Assembly (NCBI GenBank): GCA_026745465.1
Contig: JACYXH010000115.1
Location: forward strand, 336,001 to 400,000
Reading direction: 5' to 3'
DNA from: Lota lota
Taxonomy: Eukaryota; Chordata; Actinopteri; Gadiformes; Lotidae
Length of the DNA: 64,000 nt
Shown: positions 38,661 through 55,399 of the stretch, piece after piece
Numbering within the stretch: the first letter of the stretch is position 1
How the letters are laid out: each line of letters begins with the position of its first letter
The notes under the pieces: generated by a model
Seen by the model: the letters and a program-made list of their open reading frames with translations, nothing else
Told to the model about the DNA's origin: nothing
The model's database searches: none
Position numbers and translations under genes: made by a program

Positions 38661-39031
38661 GTATATGTGTGTGTGTGCGTGTGTACGGGGTGGGGTGTGA
38701 GGGGTTGGGGGGCTTGTTGTGCCGTAGATCAGGGCAGGGAGGATGGCGGGGCAACCAGGGGATGACAGGGGAATAACATCCCTTTCTTCTCAATGGACAG
38801 GGCCCATAACTCCTGGCTCTCCAGGGACAGATTGAGAAAGGCAATAGCCCCGGGAGCTGTGGAGCAGGGACGCTTAGGAGAATTGAAAGTTAAAAGAAAA
38901 AAAAAATTACACGTGGATACCAACAAAAAAAAAAGGCGCTCGTGGCAACGCCGATCGGCACTAGAATATTGTATTATGAGAGAGAGGGAGGTGGGAGGGA
39001 GGGAGAGAGAGAGGGAGGGAGAGGGACAAAA

Positions 39032-39178
39032 GGAGAGATGAGCGAGGGAGGGAGAGAGGGCAGGAGAGATGAGGGACAGAGAGAGGGAAGGAGAGATGAG
39101 GGAGAGAGAGATGGCAGGAGAGATGACGGAGGGAGAGAGAGGGAAGGAGAGATGAGGGAAGAAGAGAGAGAGTGAGGC
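39032..39178 (+). repeat. Homopurine 27-31-bp tandem repeat
   Basis: GGAGAGATGAG-type units start at 39032, 39063, 39090, 39117 and 39145 inside a nearly pure purine stretch from 38976 to 39180. Confidence 0.8.
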
Positions 39179-39744
39179 AGAGTGAATACTCAAGGGGCAA
39201 CTGTCCACATAAATTACTAAAATATAAATCACTTGAGATGTTGCACTGTCTTTTGCCCTCTTTTGAAGTAGGGGGTGGTTTTGGAGGGCTGTGTCATGGA
39301 GGGAAACAGTCCCCCTTTATATCAGCGACACAGGGCTTTGACTTGACTGTTCTGCTGGGAGAGATGGAGGCGAGTTGTGTGCTGGGCTGGCTCAAGTGTT
39401 TTTGTGTCAAGATGACGTATTGTAGTGGAAAACCTGTACACAAAAAAATCATACACTTTACACCAAAACATCCACAACTTTAGTTCTTGCTTCCAAAGAG
39501 AACATCCCTGTGCTGTCTTGGGTTGTCTTTTATTTCTACTTCATTTCTACTTTATTAGTCTCTTATTTCTTTTTTGTTTTGCTTGGCTTCTTCAACATCC
39601 CTCTCATCCTGTTCCTATCTCCTTTTCTCTTGCCATTTTCTTTATTTTCTGCACTTGTTTCTCTCCTTGCCATTCATGCCTTCCTTCTATTTTCTCTCTC
39701 TCTGTCTCTCTCTTACCTTGCTCTATCTCATACTCTCCCCTTGA

Positions 39745-39846
<102 letters not shown>

Positions 39847-40643
39847 CTTACTCTTCCCAGTGCATATAGTCACTTTCCTTCGGCGGGGGACAGGCAGGGC
39901 TTTTTATGGGCTGATCAATTTTACACTGTCTTATTGAATGGCTTTTAATGCCCCTTTTTTATTTTCAATTATAACCCACAGCGCTGTCTGTGGGCCCCCG
40001 GGGGCCCTGTGGTATGACCCAGTCACACTCACCGCGTGGAGGGGGGCCATTAAATGTAATACCCTGTGTCTTGGGGAAAATTATGCATGTTTAATCATCG
40101 CTTTGCGGTTGATTCTGATCGCCCTGCCAGGATAACATTATCTCAGAGCGAGAGAGAGAGGGAGGGAGGGTGGGGTGAAGCGAGCCAAATGGAGGGAATT
40201 AGACGCTAATGTGTCATTTTAAATACGTTGCTCTGTGAATTGGACACAATGTAGACAGCTAACTTGACATTTAACTCAACATTGGGTCTTTTGTTTTTTT
40301 ACAATTGTTAAATGCACACATTCTTTTTTATGAAATACAAAACATTAATTCTATGTTTTAGTTTTATGAAAAAATAAATAAAAGCATATTTATATTTTTG
40401 CTCCTCCTTGATTAGACAAAATCAATGCATACTTCATTATGGTATATGTTTTTGTCCTGTGTGATATTGTATTACACTATACATATGACTATACTCTATG
40501 ACCAAACATGGACGGCTTTAATGTCTATTAGAATAAATATGTTCAAATATATGTAATATATTTTAACATAAATATTTGTAATAATTTTTCCGGTTGTCTC
40601 TCCTCCTCTCGCCTCCTTCGTGTTCTCGGTGACCTCCTCCCAG

Positions 40644-40670
40644 TGTGTGGTCAACTGCGACACGAGGAAG
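40644..40670 (+). CDS. Possible 27-base microexon
   Basis: About 55 bases of nearly unbroken pyrimidines end in ctcctcccag; 27 bases follow, then a consensus gtgaga donor. In phase 0 it reads C-V-V-N-C-D-T-R-K; in phase 1 it reads V-C-G-Q-L-R-H-E-E. Both keep the frame because the length is a multiple of three. The paired strong splice sites are the only evidence. It could be a tail exon of the plus-strand receptor or a cryptic pair. Confidence 0.35.
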
Positions 40671-40835
40671 GTGAGATCTGAATGTACCTGCATCCAGATT
40701 TATCGCCAGACGATAAAAATAAAAAAAATAGATTACGGTTATTAAATCTGACTCCATGCCATCGAGCCTGATGAAAGCAGGCAAACAACCATGGGAGACT
40801 TCAGAATGCCCTGTCGTGTGTGTGTGTGTGCGTGA

Positions 40836-40876
40836 GGAGGAAGAGGAGGAGGAGGAGGAGGAGGAGGAGGAGGAGG
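40836..40876. repeat. (GGA)n trinucleotide repeat
   Basis: About 12 units of gag/gga on the plus strand, a homopurine tract. Confidence 0.9.
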
Positions 40877-41670
40877 GAATGGGTTGGAGCGGCATGATAA
40901 GGTAGATTGACTTCTGATGCAGGCAGGAGTTGTCAGCCAACTTCACCACGGCAACGCCCTTTATGCCCCAGCCAACATCATCTTCTGTGTGTGTGTGTGT
41001 GTGGTGTATGTGTGTGAGGGAGAGAGAGAAAGAGAGAGAGTGGAAGGAGAGAGAGGGAAGGAGCGTAGGGACAATGTACAAGATTGCGTGTGCTTTTTTT
41101 CTGAATTGAACATGTGTGTGTGGTGTGTGTTGCGCTTCCAACCGAATGAATGTTGACATTCATACAAAGATATGGGCCCTGTCCATCTTCTCTCACTCTC
41201 CCTCCCTCTCTCTCCCTCCCTCTCTCTCTCTTCCTCCCCCCCTCCCTCTGGCTCCTACAATCCACACGCACAAACACTGACACAAACAAACCCTGTTACA
41301 CAGCCACTCACACACACTCTCTTTGTCCCTCCCACCGATGGGCAGGCAGGTAGTACAGGAAGGTGGCGGGGGGGGGGGGGGGGGGCTACCTCTGGCCGGC
41401 TGGCTGGCTGGCTGCCTCTGTGCTGAAGGTGAAACAAGCGCTCACTTGGGCTCATTGAAAAGTAGATGTGACAGTAAATTTTTCAGGCCCCTTGCGAGAT
41501 GGGAGATCTTGTTATAGCAGTCAGGATGGGGGTCAGGGCACTGGCTGGCTGATGATTGAGGAAAAGAGAAGAAAATTCATTCGGCGCCGGGCACTCTGTC
41601 AAGTGCCGGTAGCTTACCGCTGAGAGCCGCTCACCCATCACCGCGTTACGACCCCAGAGGTCACACAGCG

Positions 41671-41702
<32 letters not shown>
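41671..41702. repeat. 32-C homopolymer
   Basis: Uninterrupted C run. A 17-base G run lies 300 bases upstream at about 41370. Confidence 0.9.
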
Positions 41703-41703
<1 letters not shown>

Positions 41704-41763
41704 CCATAAATCTGCCTGCTCCCATCCGCGCCTCGCCAAACCTACCGCCCAACAACCACCTCA

Positions 41764-41803
<40 letters not shown>

Positions 41804-42958
41804 GAGGCCGTCACCCTCGTCTGAGCTTGGGCGGGCTGCATCTCCTCCTCCTCCTTGTGAAAGAGCGGCGTAATGAAAATAAAAAAATAAAAAAGATCAC
41901 ATAGAAGCAGGTACTATGGATTACAGATAATACAGAACGGAGGAGAGGTGTGAGTGTGTGTGTGTGTGTGTGGTTTTAAATGTGCTTATTTATGCCTTTG
42001 TGTACTTATTGATGATTCTTTGTAAATGTGTGTGTGTATCCTTGCATGCTTGCATTTTTATTTAAGGTGTGTGTGGTTTTATGTGTGTGTGCCTGTGTTA
42101 CAGAGGGCAAGAAAGGGGGCTTGGCTTTGCTTGTTTGTACATACGTTTACATATCTCTCCGTAGATACATATCCGTAAACATGTGCTTTTGTTCGCCTGT
42201 GTGTTTGTGTGTGTGTCTGTCATGGTGTGTGACTGGTCGTGACTCGTCTCCTTGGAGTGCTAATTAAAATGGCAGCAGATGTGCAGGTGAGAGAGAGCAG
42301 CCAACAGCAGCTCAGCAGCCCCCCACTCTAACCTGCAGAGGATCACACAGTCTTAGACACACACACACACACACACATACATACACACACACATGATCAC
42401 AGGCAAAACACACGCACACAAACACACATACACATGATCACAAGCAAACACAGATGCATGATCACACATACGCATGCTCACAGGCACACAAACACACACA
42501 CACACACACAAACACGGAAACTTTTTCTTTATAACATGCACACCTATTCTTCAATACAAACACTTGACACAAAAGCACAACATGGATGTTCCCTTGTTCA
42601 TTTGAACACCCACTCTCACCAAAGGCCTTGGAGAGACACTGTGTGTTGAGGGCAAGACAGGAGGAAAGGGAAAGATTCTAGAAGATGTGAACAGAGAGGG
42701 TCAGACAGGTTGATATGCAGCAGGGGAGAGTGGCTAACAAACACAGCCGGGTCACGTGAGAAAGATGAGTATGCTTTTTTCAGTGTGAGAAAAAGGGCAG
42801 AATGGGATAATGGTGGGATGAGAGCATTTGTCTATGTGTCGTTGTGTTTGTTTTGGTGTACAATATATATTTGTGTTGTAAGAACCCGCTTGAAAAGGAA
42901 TGAGTTCATCGCAAAGGGTTTTATCCTTCTGTGTATTTTCCATCGTTGCTTCTTTCAG

Positions 42959-43027
42959 TCGATCAAATCTTCTGGGGAATCTGGACGGGCACAGATCGTT
43001 TCCTGCCAAAATTGGCCCTCAAAATAA
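42959..43027 (+). CDS. Possible short terminal exon
   Basis: The acceptor ttgcttctttcag is good. In phase 0 the frame reads S-I-K-S-S-G-E-S-G-R-A-Q-I-V-S-C-Q-N-W-P-S-K and stops at TAA 43025-43027. This would follow a phase-0 donor such as 40670. The stretch lacks a strong poly(A) signal within 100 bases and a SINE begins about 80 bases downstream, so it remains speculative. Confidence 0.2.
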   Translation, partial: SIKSSGESGRAQIVSCQNWPSK

Positions 43028-43109
43028 ACGGTACTGCGTCGGGTTACAGTTGGCATCAGAAAAGCAGTGAGCCGATGAAATATTCTTTCTTCTTCTTTCT
43101 ACATTGGGG

Positions 43110-43292
43110 TTAGGATATGGTTAGGGTGATTGACTCCCAGCCTAAATGTTCCGGGTTCAAAACCCAATGTCTAAAGTCTACATGTAGGCCTCCTTGAGCA
43201 ACAACAAATAGCATACGTCGAAGAAAAGGAAAAAAATATATTTCCTAACTCGCTCAGGATAAAAGCATGTGCTCAATGACTCTAAAATTAAA
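43110..43292 (+). mobile_element. Diverged SINE copy
   Basis: It shares gactcccagcctaaatgttc, then cgggttcaaaacccaatgtc, with the copy at 28.5 kb. It has cttgagcaac and a tail with gataaaagcatgtgctcaatgac. The body is interrupted by an A-rich insert. Confidence 0.55.
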
Positions 43293-45267
43293 AAGGTAAC
43301 CAGGTGAAAACCAAACAAGGGCTCGTCGAGACGCAGTCTGGGTTCATGACCCCCGTCGGAAGTTGGGCCTTTTCAACGTAGAAGAAGAAGAAACGCCTTG
43401 GAGGTTGAGTTTGAAATCAGAGGACCCTTGAGGGGTCGGGGCCTCGGAGCCCTGTTACTTTCTGGAGCTGTGATGAAGGCTTTGTGGCCGGTGTGTTCAT
43501 GGCGGTCCTCACATCGTAATGATCTCCACTCCAAGGCAAACACATAACATACGCTGCAGTCCCACAGGATCCCATCCTGTCCTCTCCAAATTGATAATTG
43601 ATACGTTGTGAAATTATTGATATCGTTTGGGGCCATGTGCTAACAGTTTTCCAAGTTGGTTGCGAGGGAGGTGGAGAGGAAGGAGGGAGGGAAATGGATC
43701 TGGGCTCTGTGTGTATTTGTGTGTGTCAGGCTGTGTGTGAGCGTGTGTACGTGTCTGTGTGTGATTGTGCTTCTTTCTATTTGCGTGTGTGTGAGTGCCT
43801 GCTTGGCAAGAGATCCCAGCTACGGATCTATCTTGGATATGTTCATCACCACGCAGCGCCGGTCCCAAGTGTGCACGTGTTTGCGTGCTGATGTGTGTGC
43901 GTGTGTGTCAGAGGGCCGGGTGTCGGGTGTTTGTTAGCGTGCACTTGTCCAGCTTTTAGTGCACAAGCGCCAGGCTGCTTTCAATATAGCCTCTTATTAG
44001 GGGGTGATTATCCTGCCTGCGCCTGGCTTCTCTCAGCCGCTGACTGCTAGTTGGAGAGGCCAGGGGCGGCTAGGGAAACAGGGAGTGAATACTTCCTGAC
44101 ACAGGGCCCCTGCAGTTCACCCTTACCCGAGCTCTGCCTGTCATAGAGCCAGGCTGGCTGGATGTCCACGCCACTGTTCTTCCTGCAGAATGACAGGAAG
44201 AGCCCAGTCATAGCCAGGTGCTGTGTGTGTGTGTGTGCGTGCATAGCTGATAGTAAGGTGTCTCAGTGTGTTCTCAATGTGTCTCTGCATTTCTTTAAAC
44301 TGGTGTGTGAATCTGTGTGTGAATGTATGGATAGATAACCTGGACTTTATTTGTAAAGTGCTTGAGTGTCCAAGTATAAAGCTCTTTATGTAAATTAAAT
44401 ATATTATACGTAGAATGTTATAAATACAAAAATAGAAGGGTATAGACCGTTGTGTGTTGGCCATATGGCGTGAATTTCAGCAGGAATAGTAGTCCATCAG
44501 AATTTAAGATTAGCTGCCAAATAAAACTAAAAAGTTGTCTTCAAATATTTCTTCTAATAATATTTTTGTGAAGGGCCCAATATTGGTCTACCTTATAGTT
44601 CTGTGAGTCCTTTCCAAGGATAGTATATGTAGCAAGGCCTCTGTGAGGAATGTGAGTGTGACATAAAAACACTTTTCCACTTTGACTCGAGATGAATTTC
44701 GACGCACTTTAGACGGTGCCGACTTCTTGTACAATCAGCTTCTTTTCTCCTCCCCTCCCTCAACCCCCACCCCCTCCCTCACCCTCCCCCCTGCACTACC
44801 TTCCGCCAACACATAAATTAAAAGAGAAAATAATGCTGCCCATCCAACATGTTCCTAACAATTAATTGGCACACTTCAGCTAACCTTTGATAGAAACACA
44901 GACACTGATAGATGCACACACACACTTTATTCCACACACACACACACACACACCTCGTCACTTCCCCCGAGTTGAGGGAGCGATTCTGGCTGAGTGCCAT
45001 TGCTCAGAGGCAGCGTAGTGTGGGGATCTGACTCAATACTCCATGCCACGTCCCAAAAAAAAAAAGAGAACGAAGAAAGGCAGGAGAAGAAAGAAGGAAG
45101 AGGAGAAGAAACAACGGCGCTGAGGAAGAGCAGTGTGTCACATCCCGGGAGCTTTCGCCGGGGACGGTTTAAAACGCCCACACATCCTCTGTGGCCCGCG
45201 TGGCGTCCAAACGCGTCGTCACAAGCAACACAACAATAGACTGGACAGATGGTCCCAAACACACACT

Positions 45268-45306
<39 letters not shown>

Positions 45307-45364
45307 CTAGTCCGAGGCTATTAAAATACATTTACCTCAGACCAGACGTCTGTGTGCTTTCTGC

Positions 45365-45411
<47 letters not shown>

Positions 45412-45699
45412 TATCTGTGTGGGTGTGTGTGGGTGTATTGGTGTCAGTAAAACTGATTTGTATGCAAGTGATTTCATGTTCATTTGTGTTGCCATTCAGT
45501 GTGTGAGAAATCCATTAATCTATTTATGTTTGTTCTGTGTATTTTTTTACTATAATGCTGACAAAGTGAAAAAGCACAGATTTTCGCGGTGTGAGGGAAT
45601 ATGAATCAATGGAGGTCTTTCTGCTCCCTAGACTAATGTTTGGTTAATGACAGTATTTAGTGAGAGAAAAAACTCCTAGGTATGGACATACACATGCTT

Positions 45700-46125
45700 T
45701 CCTCTCCTCTCCTCTCTCCTCCCCTTCTCTAGTCGCTCCTCACCCCCTCTTTTCCCCACCCTCTCTGCTTTTCTCCCCTTCTCTCTATACTCTTGCCCCT
45801 ACCTCTCTCCTCCTCTCCTCCCCCACTTCTCTCCTGTCTCCTCAACTCCTCCTTTCTTCACCTATCCTCTCCTCTCATGTCCCCCCTCATCTCCTCTCTT
45901 CTACTTCTCCCCATCTCTCCTCACTCCTCCCCCTCTTCTCCCCTCCTCCTACTATCTCCTCTCCCTGTACCACATCCCTTCCTCTTCTCCTCTCCTCTTC
46001 CCCTCTGCTCCTCTCCTCACCCCCTCTACAGCTCTCCTCTCCCCCTTTCCCCTCCTTTTCCCTGCTCCTCTCCTCTCCCCACCTCTCCTCTCCTCTCCCC
46101 CCTCATCTCCACTTCATCTGCTCTC
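45700..46125. repeat. 420-bp pyrimidine-rich CTCCT tract
   Basis: Almost pure C/T made of ctcctctcc words, with few purines. All open frames here are artefacts. Confidence 0.85.
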
Positions 46126-46298
46126 CGAAAGAGCGGCTCTGACACTTCAGAATGATGAACTCTCTGAATGCGTTGACCTTTCTCCTCTGGACCACTGATC
46201 CCCTTAAAGAAACCCCCACCCACACACACACACACACACACACCCCTGCTCAGCCCATGTAGATGAGACAGAGACAAATGAAGACTTCCTGCAATAGG

Positions 46299-46426
<128 letters not shown>

Positions 46427-46899
46427 CTTGGGTAGATGGCAGGTGGCCTACCTTCTGTAGTCAGCCGGTGAGATTAATACTGACAGAGAGGGCGTGTTGG
46501 AGCATGGCCGTAGTAGACCTGGGAGAGAGAGGTAGAGAGAGAGCCAGGCAGAGAGAAATGGACAGCCTAGGATTGACTGTTTCACTTTACTTGATGCGGC
46601 TACCCTCAGGTTTTTGTGTGTGTGTGAGAGAGTTTGCATATTGCATATTTGTGTGCCTGTTTGTGAAGGTTCTGTATATATACTGATTTATTTTATTTAT
46701 TATATATATATATATATATATATAATATAAAGTATATATGCTCTCCATTAAATACTAAGGTGTGATCAAAATATCATATTTGGATCATTAGCCATGTTTC
46801 ACTTTATGTCAGTTTCCTCTCTAATGATGACTTGGATTTTTTGCTGACAGTTCTGATCTGTATTTTATGGTTTGGTCCTTGCAGTTATTTAGCTTTCCA

Positions 46900-50019
<3,120 letters not shown>

Positions 50020-50268
50020 CTAATATAGAACTCAGGCATGCTAATATTGGCTAATATAGAACAGGGTCATGCTATGATCGGCTAAGATAGAACTCAGGCA
50101 TGCTAATATTGGCTAATGTAGAACTTGGTCATGCTATTATAGAAGGTATAGGTCATGCTCGCTAAGATAGAACTGAGGCTTGCTAATAAAGAACTAAGTC
50201 ATGCTTATGAAGGCTAATGTAAAACTAAGTCATGCTAATTTATTCTAATAGAGCACTAAATCATGCCA
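50020..50268 (+). repeat. 31-bp imperfect tandem repeat (minisatellite)
   Basis: Seven or more units begin ctaa-ata-gaac at 50020, 50051, 50082, 50113, 50162, 50214 and 50245. Each unit has gaac(t)..ggtcatgcta. Spacing is 31 bases for most, with two units enlarged to about 50 by partial duplication. Confidence 0.85.
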
Positions 50269-50284
50269 ACCCCGGGGCTCCACT

Positions 50285-50900
50285 GAAAATGTTGCGTTGC
50301 GTCGCCATCAGTCCCTTCAACTCACCGTTATATGTGCTCCACAGGGAGCGTTGCAAAAGATTTTGCATAGTCGAAACCTATTCGTCAGGCAGACCCATCG
50401 TCGACTGATCGTCGAATCCCATACAATACATTTCTTTAATAAATGCGGCTCAATTATGCCTATTTCTTGTGACATTTGCGTGGTTCAAACGCTTGAAAAG
50501 AATCAGTTGGTAGGGTTTCCCACAGCCTTCTATAGGCCAGGCACAGTGCCTCCGCTAAATGACTTTTCACATTTTGTACCCCCACAAAAAACATTGTATA
50601 GCTTTTAGGCTTTTACTTCTAGAAGCCAAGCACTGCTGTCATACCACTCATTCTGCAGCCCCATCCTCCCAATGATTCCCGCTGTTACACGTTTCTTTTT
50701 GTAATTGTCCAGACACAACGATTCGACTATTAAAGACGACGTTGACTAAATTGTCTTTCCATCCAAGGTTCGAGTCGTCGAAGGTTCGAGGTCACCGCTA
50801 GAACTGAGTTATTCCAGTATAATCCCTGATAACCGAGTCATCTCTGTAGAGAATGAGTTTGTCGTGGGTGAGGAGTGTGAGGCTTTCCTCAAACTCTTGT
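50285..50900. mobile_element. Degenerate DNA-transposon-like sequence
   Basis: CG-rich words such as gtcgactgatcgtcgaatc and gttcgagtcgtcgaaggttcg set this stretch apart from its AT-rich flanks. A 104-codon plus-strand frame crosses it with no family I recognise. It resembles internal parts of fish hAT-type non-autonomous elements, but this is from general appearance only. Confidence 0.3.
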
Positions 50901-51388
50901 TCACATAATCAAACATCGTTCAGCCTTTCCATTTACAGCTACCCTTCCTGAGTCTTGCTGGTCGTTATTGGGATGTTCGGGGTTGTTGTGTTTGTCATTT
51001 TTTCTGTACCTTGAGCTAGGCGGACGCGGCCACACCGCCGATGTTATGTCAGATCCACAGTCCCCTGGAGTCCACGGGATTCCCCCACACCGAGCGTGGA
51101 GTCAGAACCAAAACAGCAGCAGCAGCAGCAGCGCTACCGCACAGCCACTCACCTTTCTCACCCTCTACCAAGCCTAGCCGGGGGCTTGCGGGGCTGGGGG
51201 AGGCTGGCCCCCATTGTTCTCCTGAAACAATTCTCATTGAATTGGATGGCATGCGTACCTTTTGTGTGTTGTGAAGCCCGTGCGTTGTGGTGCTCCTGGG
51301 CCCTGTCGTTAATGTGCCATCACCACACCTCACTTCCTACACAGACACAGGCTCGGCCTGCTTCCTCCATCCGTGTCTCTGACTGTCC

Positions 51389-51419
<31 letters not shown>

Positions 51420-52506
51420 ATATCATTGCATACATGCACACCCGGACACATACACACACACACACACACACAACATATATTTGTGTGTGTGTGCGAGAGG
51501 GGGATAAAACAAACATGCCAGGTGATGTAATGACGGAAGGAAGTGCATTTTTATATAAAAATAGTGAATACAATGAATGGGTCAGGTTGGAAGGACTTAG
51601 AGGTAGTCCCTGGAGAGGTGTGTGTGTGTGTGTGTGTGTGTGCATGCCTGTATCGTGCATAGCTGCCTTTATATTAGGGTGCGTTCACACCTGAGCTGTT
51701 TGATCGGTTTTTATTAAAACCCTTACAGTGCAAACCCTAACTAAACCAAAAGAAAATGCCACAAAGCCTCACCCCTGAATCGGGCAGTCTACCGAACGAT
51801 TGGTGTAAAAGCACACTTAGTTACACTAAAAGCTTGAATCCATTATTTGTATCATAATGCCAAATGTATAATGTTTGTACAATGATTAAGTAAGTGGATC
51901 ATTGACAATTTCTATGAGACAAGGATCATAGTCATAGTATGAACTGGTGTTATTGTATTTTTGGTTTGTATTTTTTAATGGGATTGAAGCTTTATTCACT
52001 GTTGGATTCTGATGAAAACGCTCAGGGATGCATAGAAAATATGAACAAAAAATAAAAGTTCAGGGATCGATTGCAGTCAGGGCGAAGTTCATTTACGAGT
52101 TCAGTAATGTAACAATATCCTGTGTGTGTGTGTAATTCTGTGATGACGGGAAGGGTGTATGCTACAGAGATAGTAGAACAGACAGGAAGAGATCATCGCG
52201 TTGTGACCTATGACCCCACCCCTTGTTCAGACCCTGCCGTCCCCGTGACACCCTCTTCCTTTGGTTATTCAGTTTGTTCGTAGTGATATTGATAAAATAT
52301 GTACATTTCTACTCATTTGTTTAATTCCCTTTAATATTGTGAGTTTCATAGTCTCCTACCTACGAACACACCATGCATGTTTACACGCAAACCTGTTTGT
52401 ATGTGCTGGTGTCCAGTTAGGGCTTGGTGGTTAGGGCTATGGGGTGTGTGTGCCATTGTCGTGGTGTTGTATGTGTGGTTGTATTTGTGTGTGGTTCTGT
52501 ATGTGG

Positions 52507-52538
<32 letters not shown>

Positions 52539-55136
52539 TTGTGCATATGGTTGTGTGTGTATGTGGTTGTATATGTATGTGTGTGTGTATGTGGTTGTGT
52601 GTGTGTGTGTGTGTGTGTGTGAGTGAGGGAGGGTAGTTGAAGTTAAGTTATGGCAGCAGAGTGACATTTCCGCGTGGCGTGGGTGTCTGGGTTGGGTGGA
52701 ATGGAAGGATGAGACACCCCCTGTCCGTCCCCCTCTGGGCACAGGAAGTCCCTATCAGAGCACAACAGGAAAGAGACATATTGAAAAACAAGCACCCATT
52801 GGCTTGCACATTAAATCACTTCTTTCACCCCACCCCCAATGTGCCCTTGGCAGACAGAGAAGATCGATCAGAACCCTGTTTGCGTGTGTGGGACTATATT
52901 GGGGAGGAATGTGAGGAGATGTGTACGACGGAAAATAGGGGTACGAGTATAGGAATGTATGGATGGTAGTGTCTACGTTTCCCCTGCATGTGTATGAGTT
53001 CACGTACACAGGGCCCACCGGCGCTTGTGATTGGGTGGAACCAAGTCTCGGCAATGTACTCTCAATGATAAAGATTCACCATCGCTCAACAAACCCAAAC
53101 ACAGCCCTTCCCTTTTTTATTTTAAGATCACAGAATGCCTATTTGGGTCCTGGAGGTATCAGTCATGTCGATTTCCCTCACACCAACACACAATGAGGAG
53201 AGGCAAGCATAATTTGATTTAGTGAAGCCTCTTGCAGATGCAATGAGTGCCATAGGATGCTGGTGTCGCATAAACGGTCACTCGCTGACTGATCACACAG
53301 CTCCCAGGACTGTGACCGTAGCTTTGATCCGCACACCAAACACCAAAGACAAAGAGACGTTAAAGGGTTTTATCTGTGGTCTGAGCAGGAAATGGGCCTT
53401 CGCTGCTGACAGGAAGAGACTCGAGTCCTAAGACTCAAATGTCTGAATACCAAAGGAGCAAGGGCCGTAATGTATCTGCCCAAAGTGTAAAAATATAAAT
53501 TATATTTAATTTATATTAAACTCGTTCTAGATTGTATTGTGGTTGACGTTTTTTCCTTTAAAACACTGAATGAAACGACAGCTCGCATTATCAGCATTGT
53601 CCAGTCCAGCATGCAGCGGTGAAAAATATTACTTCCCCATTTCCCGGGGGGGGGGGGGGGGGCACTTCCTGTTTATGTCTGAATGCGGGTCAGGAGAGGG
53701 AAGATAGAGGTGCCCCATGCCTGGAGATGACCTTTGCCCAGCTGATACAGGACACAATAGAAGCAAGAATCTTCAAGTCTGAACCAGTCTCTCTCTCTCT
53801 CTGTCTCTGTCTCTCTCGCTGTCTCTCTCTCTCGCTGTCTCTCTCTCTGTCTCTCCTCTCTCTCTCGCTGTCTCTCTCACTGTCTCTCTCTCTGTCATCC
53901 AAATCTAATCTCTCTTTAGTGCCTCCGTCACTGTCACGTCCATGTTCTCAACCCCACCCCAAAAATACCCCACCACCCTCTCTCCCTCCTCGGTCCTGTT
54001 GTTCTTCCTTCAAGTTGTTCTCCTTCATTCTTCGTCACAGCGCTCAGACACCAACAGGCCAAACAGACACGTTTTTGAGTATGCATTTCCTGCCGCTGCC
54101 CTAAAAGACTTCAGAGGACTTTAACCACCCGCCCACCACACACCGCCCGTCCCAGTGAAAGGGGTAAAACAAATACTAGAGAAAGGCACGCTCCAGTCTT
54201 CCCGAGGCACCTTGTTTGTTTTCTGTTCTGCTGATTTGCCCAAAACAGGCGGCAGTCAGCGCCTAGAATGTTTAATTTAGGAGCTCATATTCCCCCGTCC
54301 CACCCCTGGTCCGTCTGTGCGGTGTGTGCCGGCCGGGAACATCTAGTGGTCTGACAGCAGGGGCCTGGGAGAGGGGGTCCAGCGGTGGGGTTGATGGGGA
54401 GTTGGAGGAGGTGGGGTTAGGGGTGGGGGTGGTTGAGGCTGAAGGAGATCCCGGGGTCTCCAGGCGCAGTCATTAGGGGGGTTCTACCCCAGTTTGGGAA
54501 GATGAGAAAGGCTGCCTCGCTTATTCAGGCTTATTGAAGATGTACCCCCCCCCCCCCTCCACCTCCGCCACCTCTCCCCCCCTGCCCCCCTGATATCCAT
54601 TATGTATGACCTTTTACAAATTCCAACTGACGCTTATATCAGTTGTGGACGCTCATGTTGGACTTGGATAAGTGCATCCCCCCCCAACCCCCCCACCAAC
54701 GCTCTGCCACTCCCTGGACTTTTTTACATAGGATAGAGATACAGGACCAATACAAGCCCTTTTACACTGCCTACAAGTGAGAAGATAAATGACAATATGT
54801 ATACTACTTCTTTTTCACACATGTTCATCGTTTTTATTCTAATGTAATGAAACAATGTTCGAAATGCTATGTCTATTTTTTCTTCCAACAGGAGTATCCA
54901 TTTTCTTGAGATTATTAATTCATTATATTTTTTATTATTCATTACTTATTTGGATCAGTCCTTGTCTCTTTACTATGGGATGCCCAGTCTATGCATGTGT
55001 AGTAGATATCCACAAATGTCACCTTATATTCTTAATAATAACTTTTTTTAGGTTTATTCGTGTATGAATGTGTATGTTTGATTTGTAACAATACTTTAAA
55101 ACAAAGAGAGACTCAAAAGATGTTAAGTCTGCAGTC
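50901..55136. other. Noncoding, mixed
   Basis: GTGTGGTT-type array at 52450-52620, CA at 51390-51417, CT-rich text at 53788-53900, a G run at 53647-53662. Open frames here are short and unconvincing. Confidence 0.5.
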
Positions 55137-55240
55137 TTTCTGAAGGGCTCCTTAAGCAAGATGCCTAACCCTTACCTACCAGTTTCAACACTTACAGTAC
55201 CTCTACATCCCTTTTACGTCACAAGCGTCTGCTAAATTAA
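55137..55240 (+). mobile_element. SINE 3' fragment
   Basis: Only the body and tail remain: ccttaagcaagatgcctaac and cacaagcgtctgctaaatt. There is no tRNA head. Confidence 0.55.
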
Positions 55241-55399
55241 AACAATACAAAGTTGTCTAGCTCATTCCCACCAACACCACTCAACTTGCCAGTTCAACAA
55301 AGACTTTTTAAATATGAGCATTTTATTGGAATTGCAAAAGGCTTTTATTCCTTGGGTCTCCACAGCCTGCCTCTTGACTAGTCCTATAAACATGTCCAC

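Larger units (their letters stand above)
41703..45700. other. Noncoding, GT/CA-rich and unique DNA
   Basis: CA at 41769-41800, 42357-42520 (degenerate), 44936-44952 and 45265-45305; GT at 41950-41972 and 45373-45408. Apart from the weak terminal-exon candidate and one SINE, nothing is recognised. Confidence 0.5.

Noticed and set aside
45660..46155. 120-160-codon Ser/Pro/Leu frames
   Set aside because: Pure artefacts of the CTCCT pyrimidine tract.
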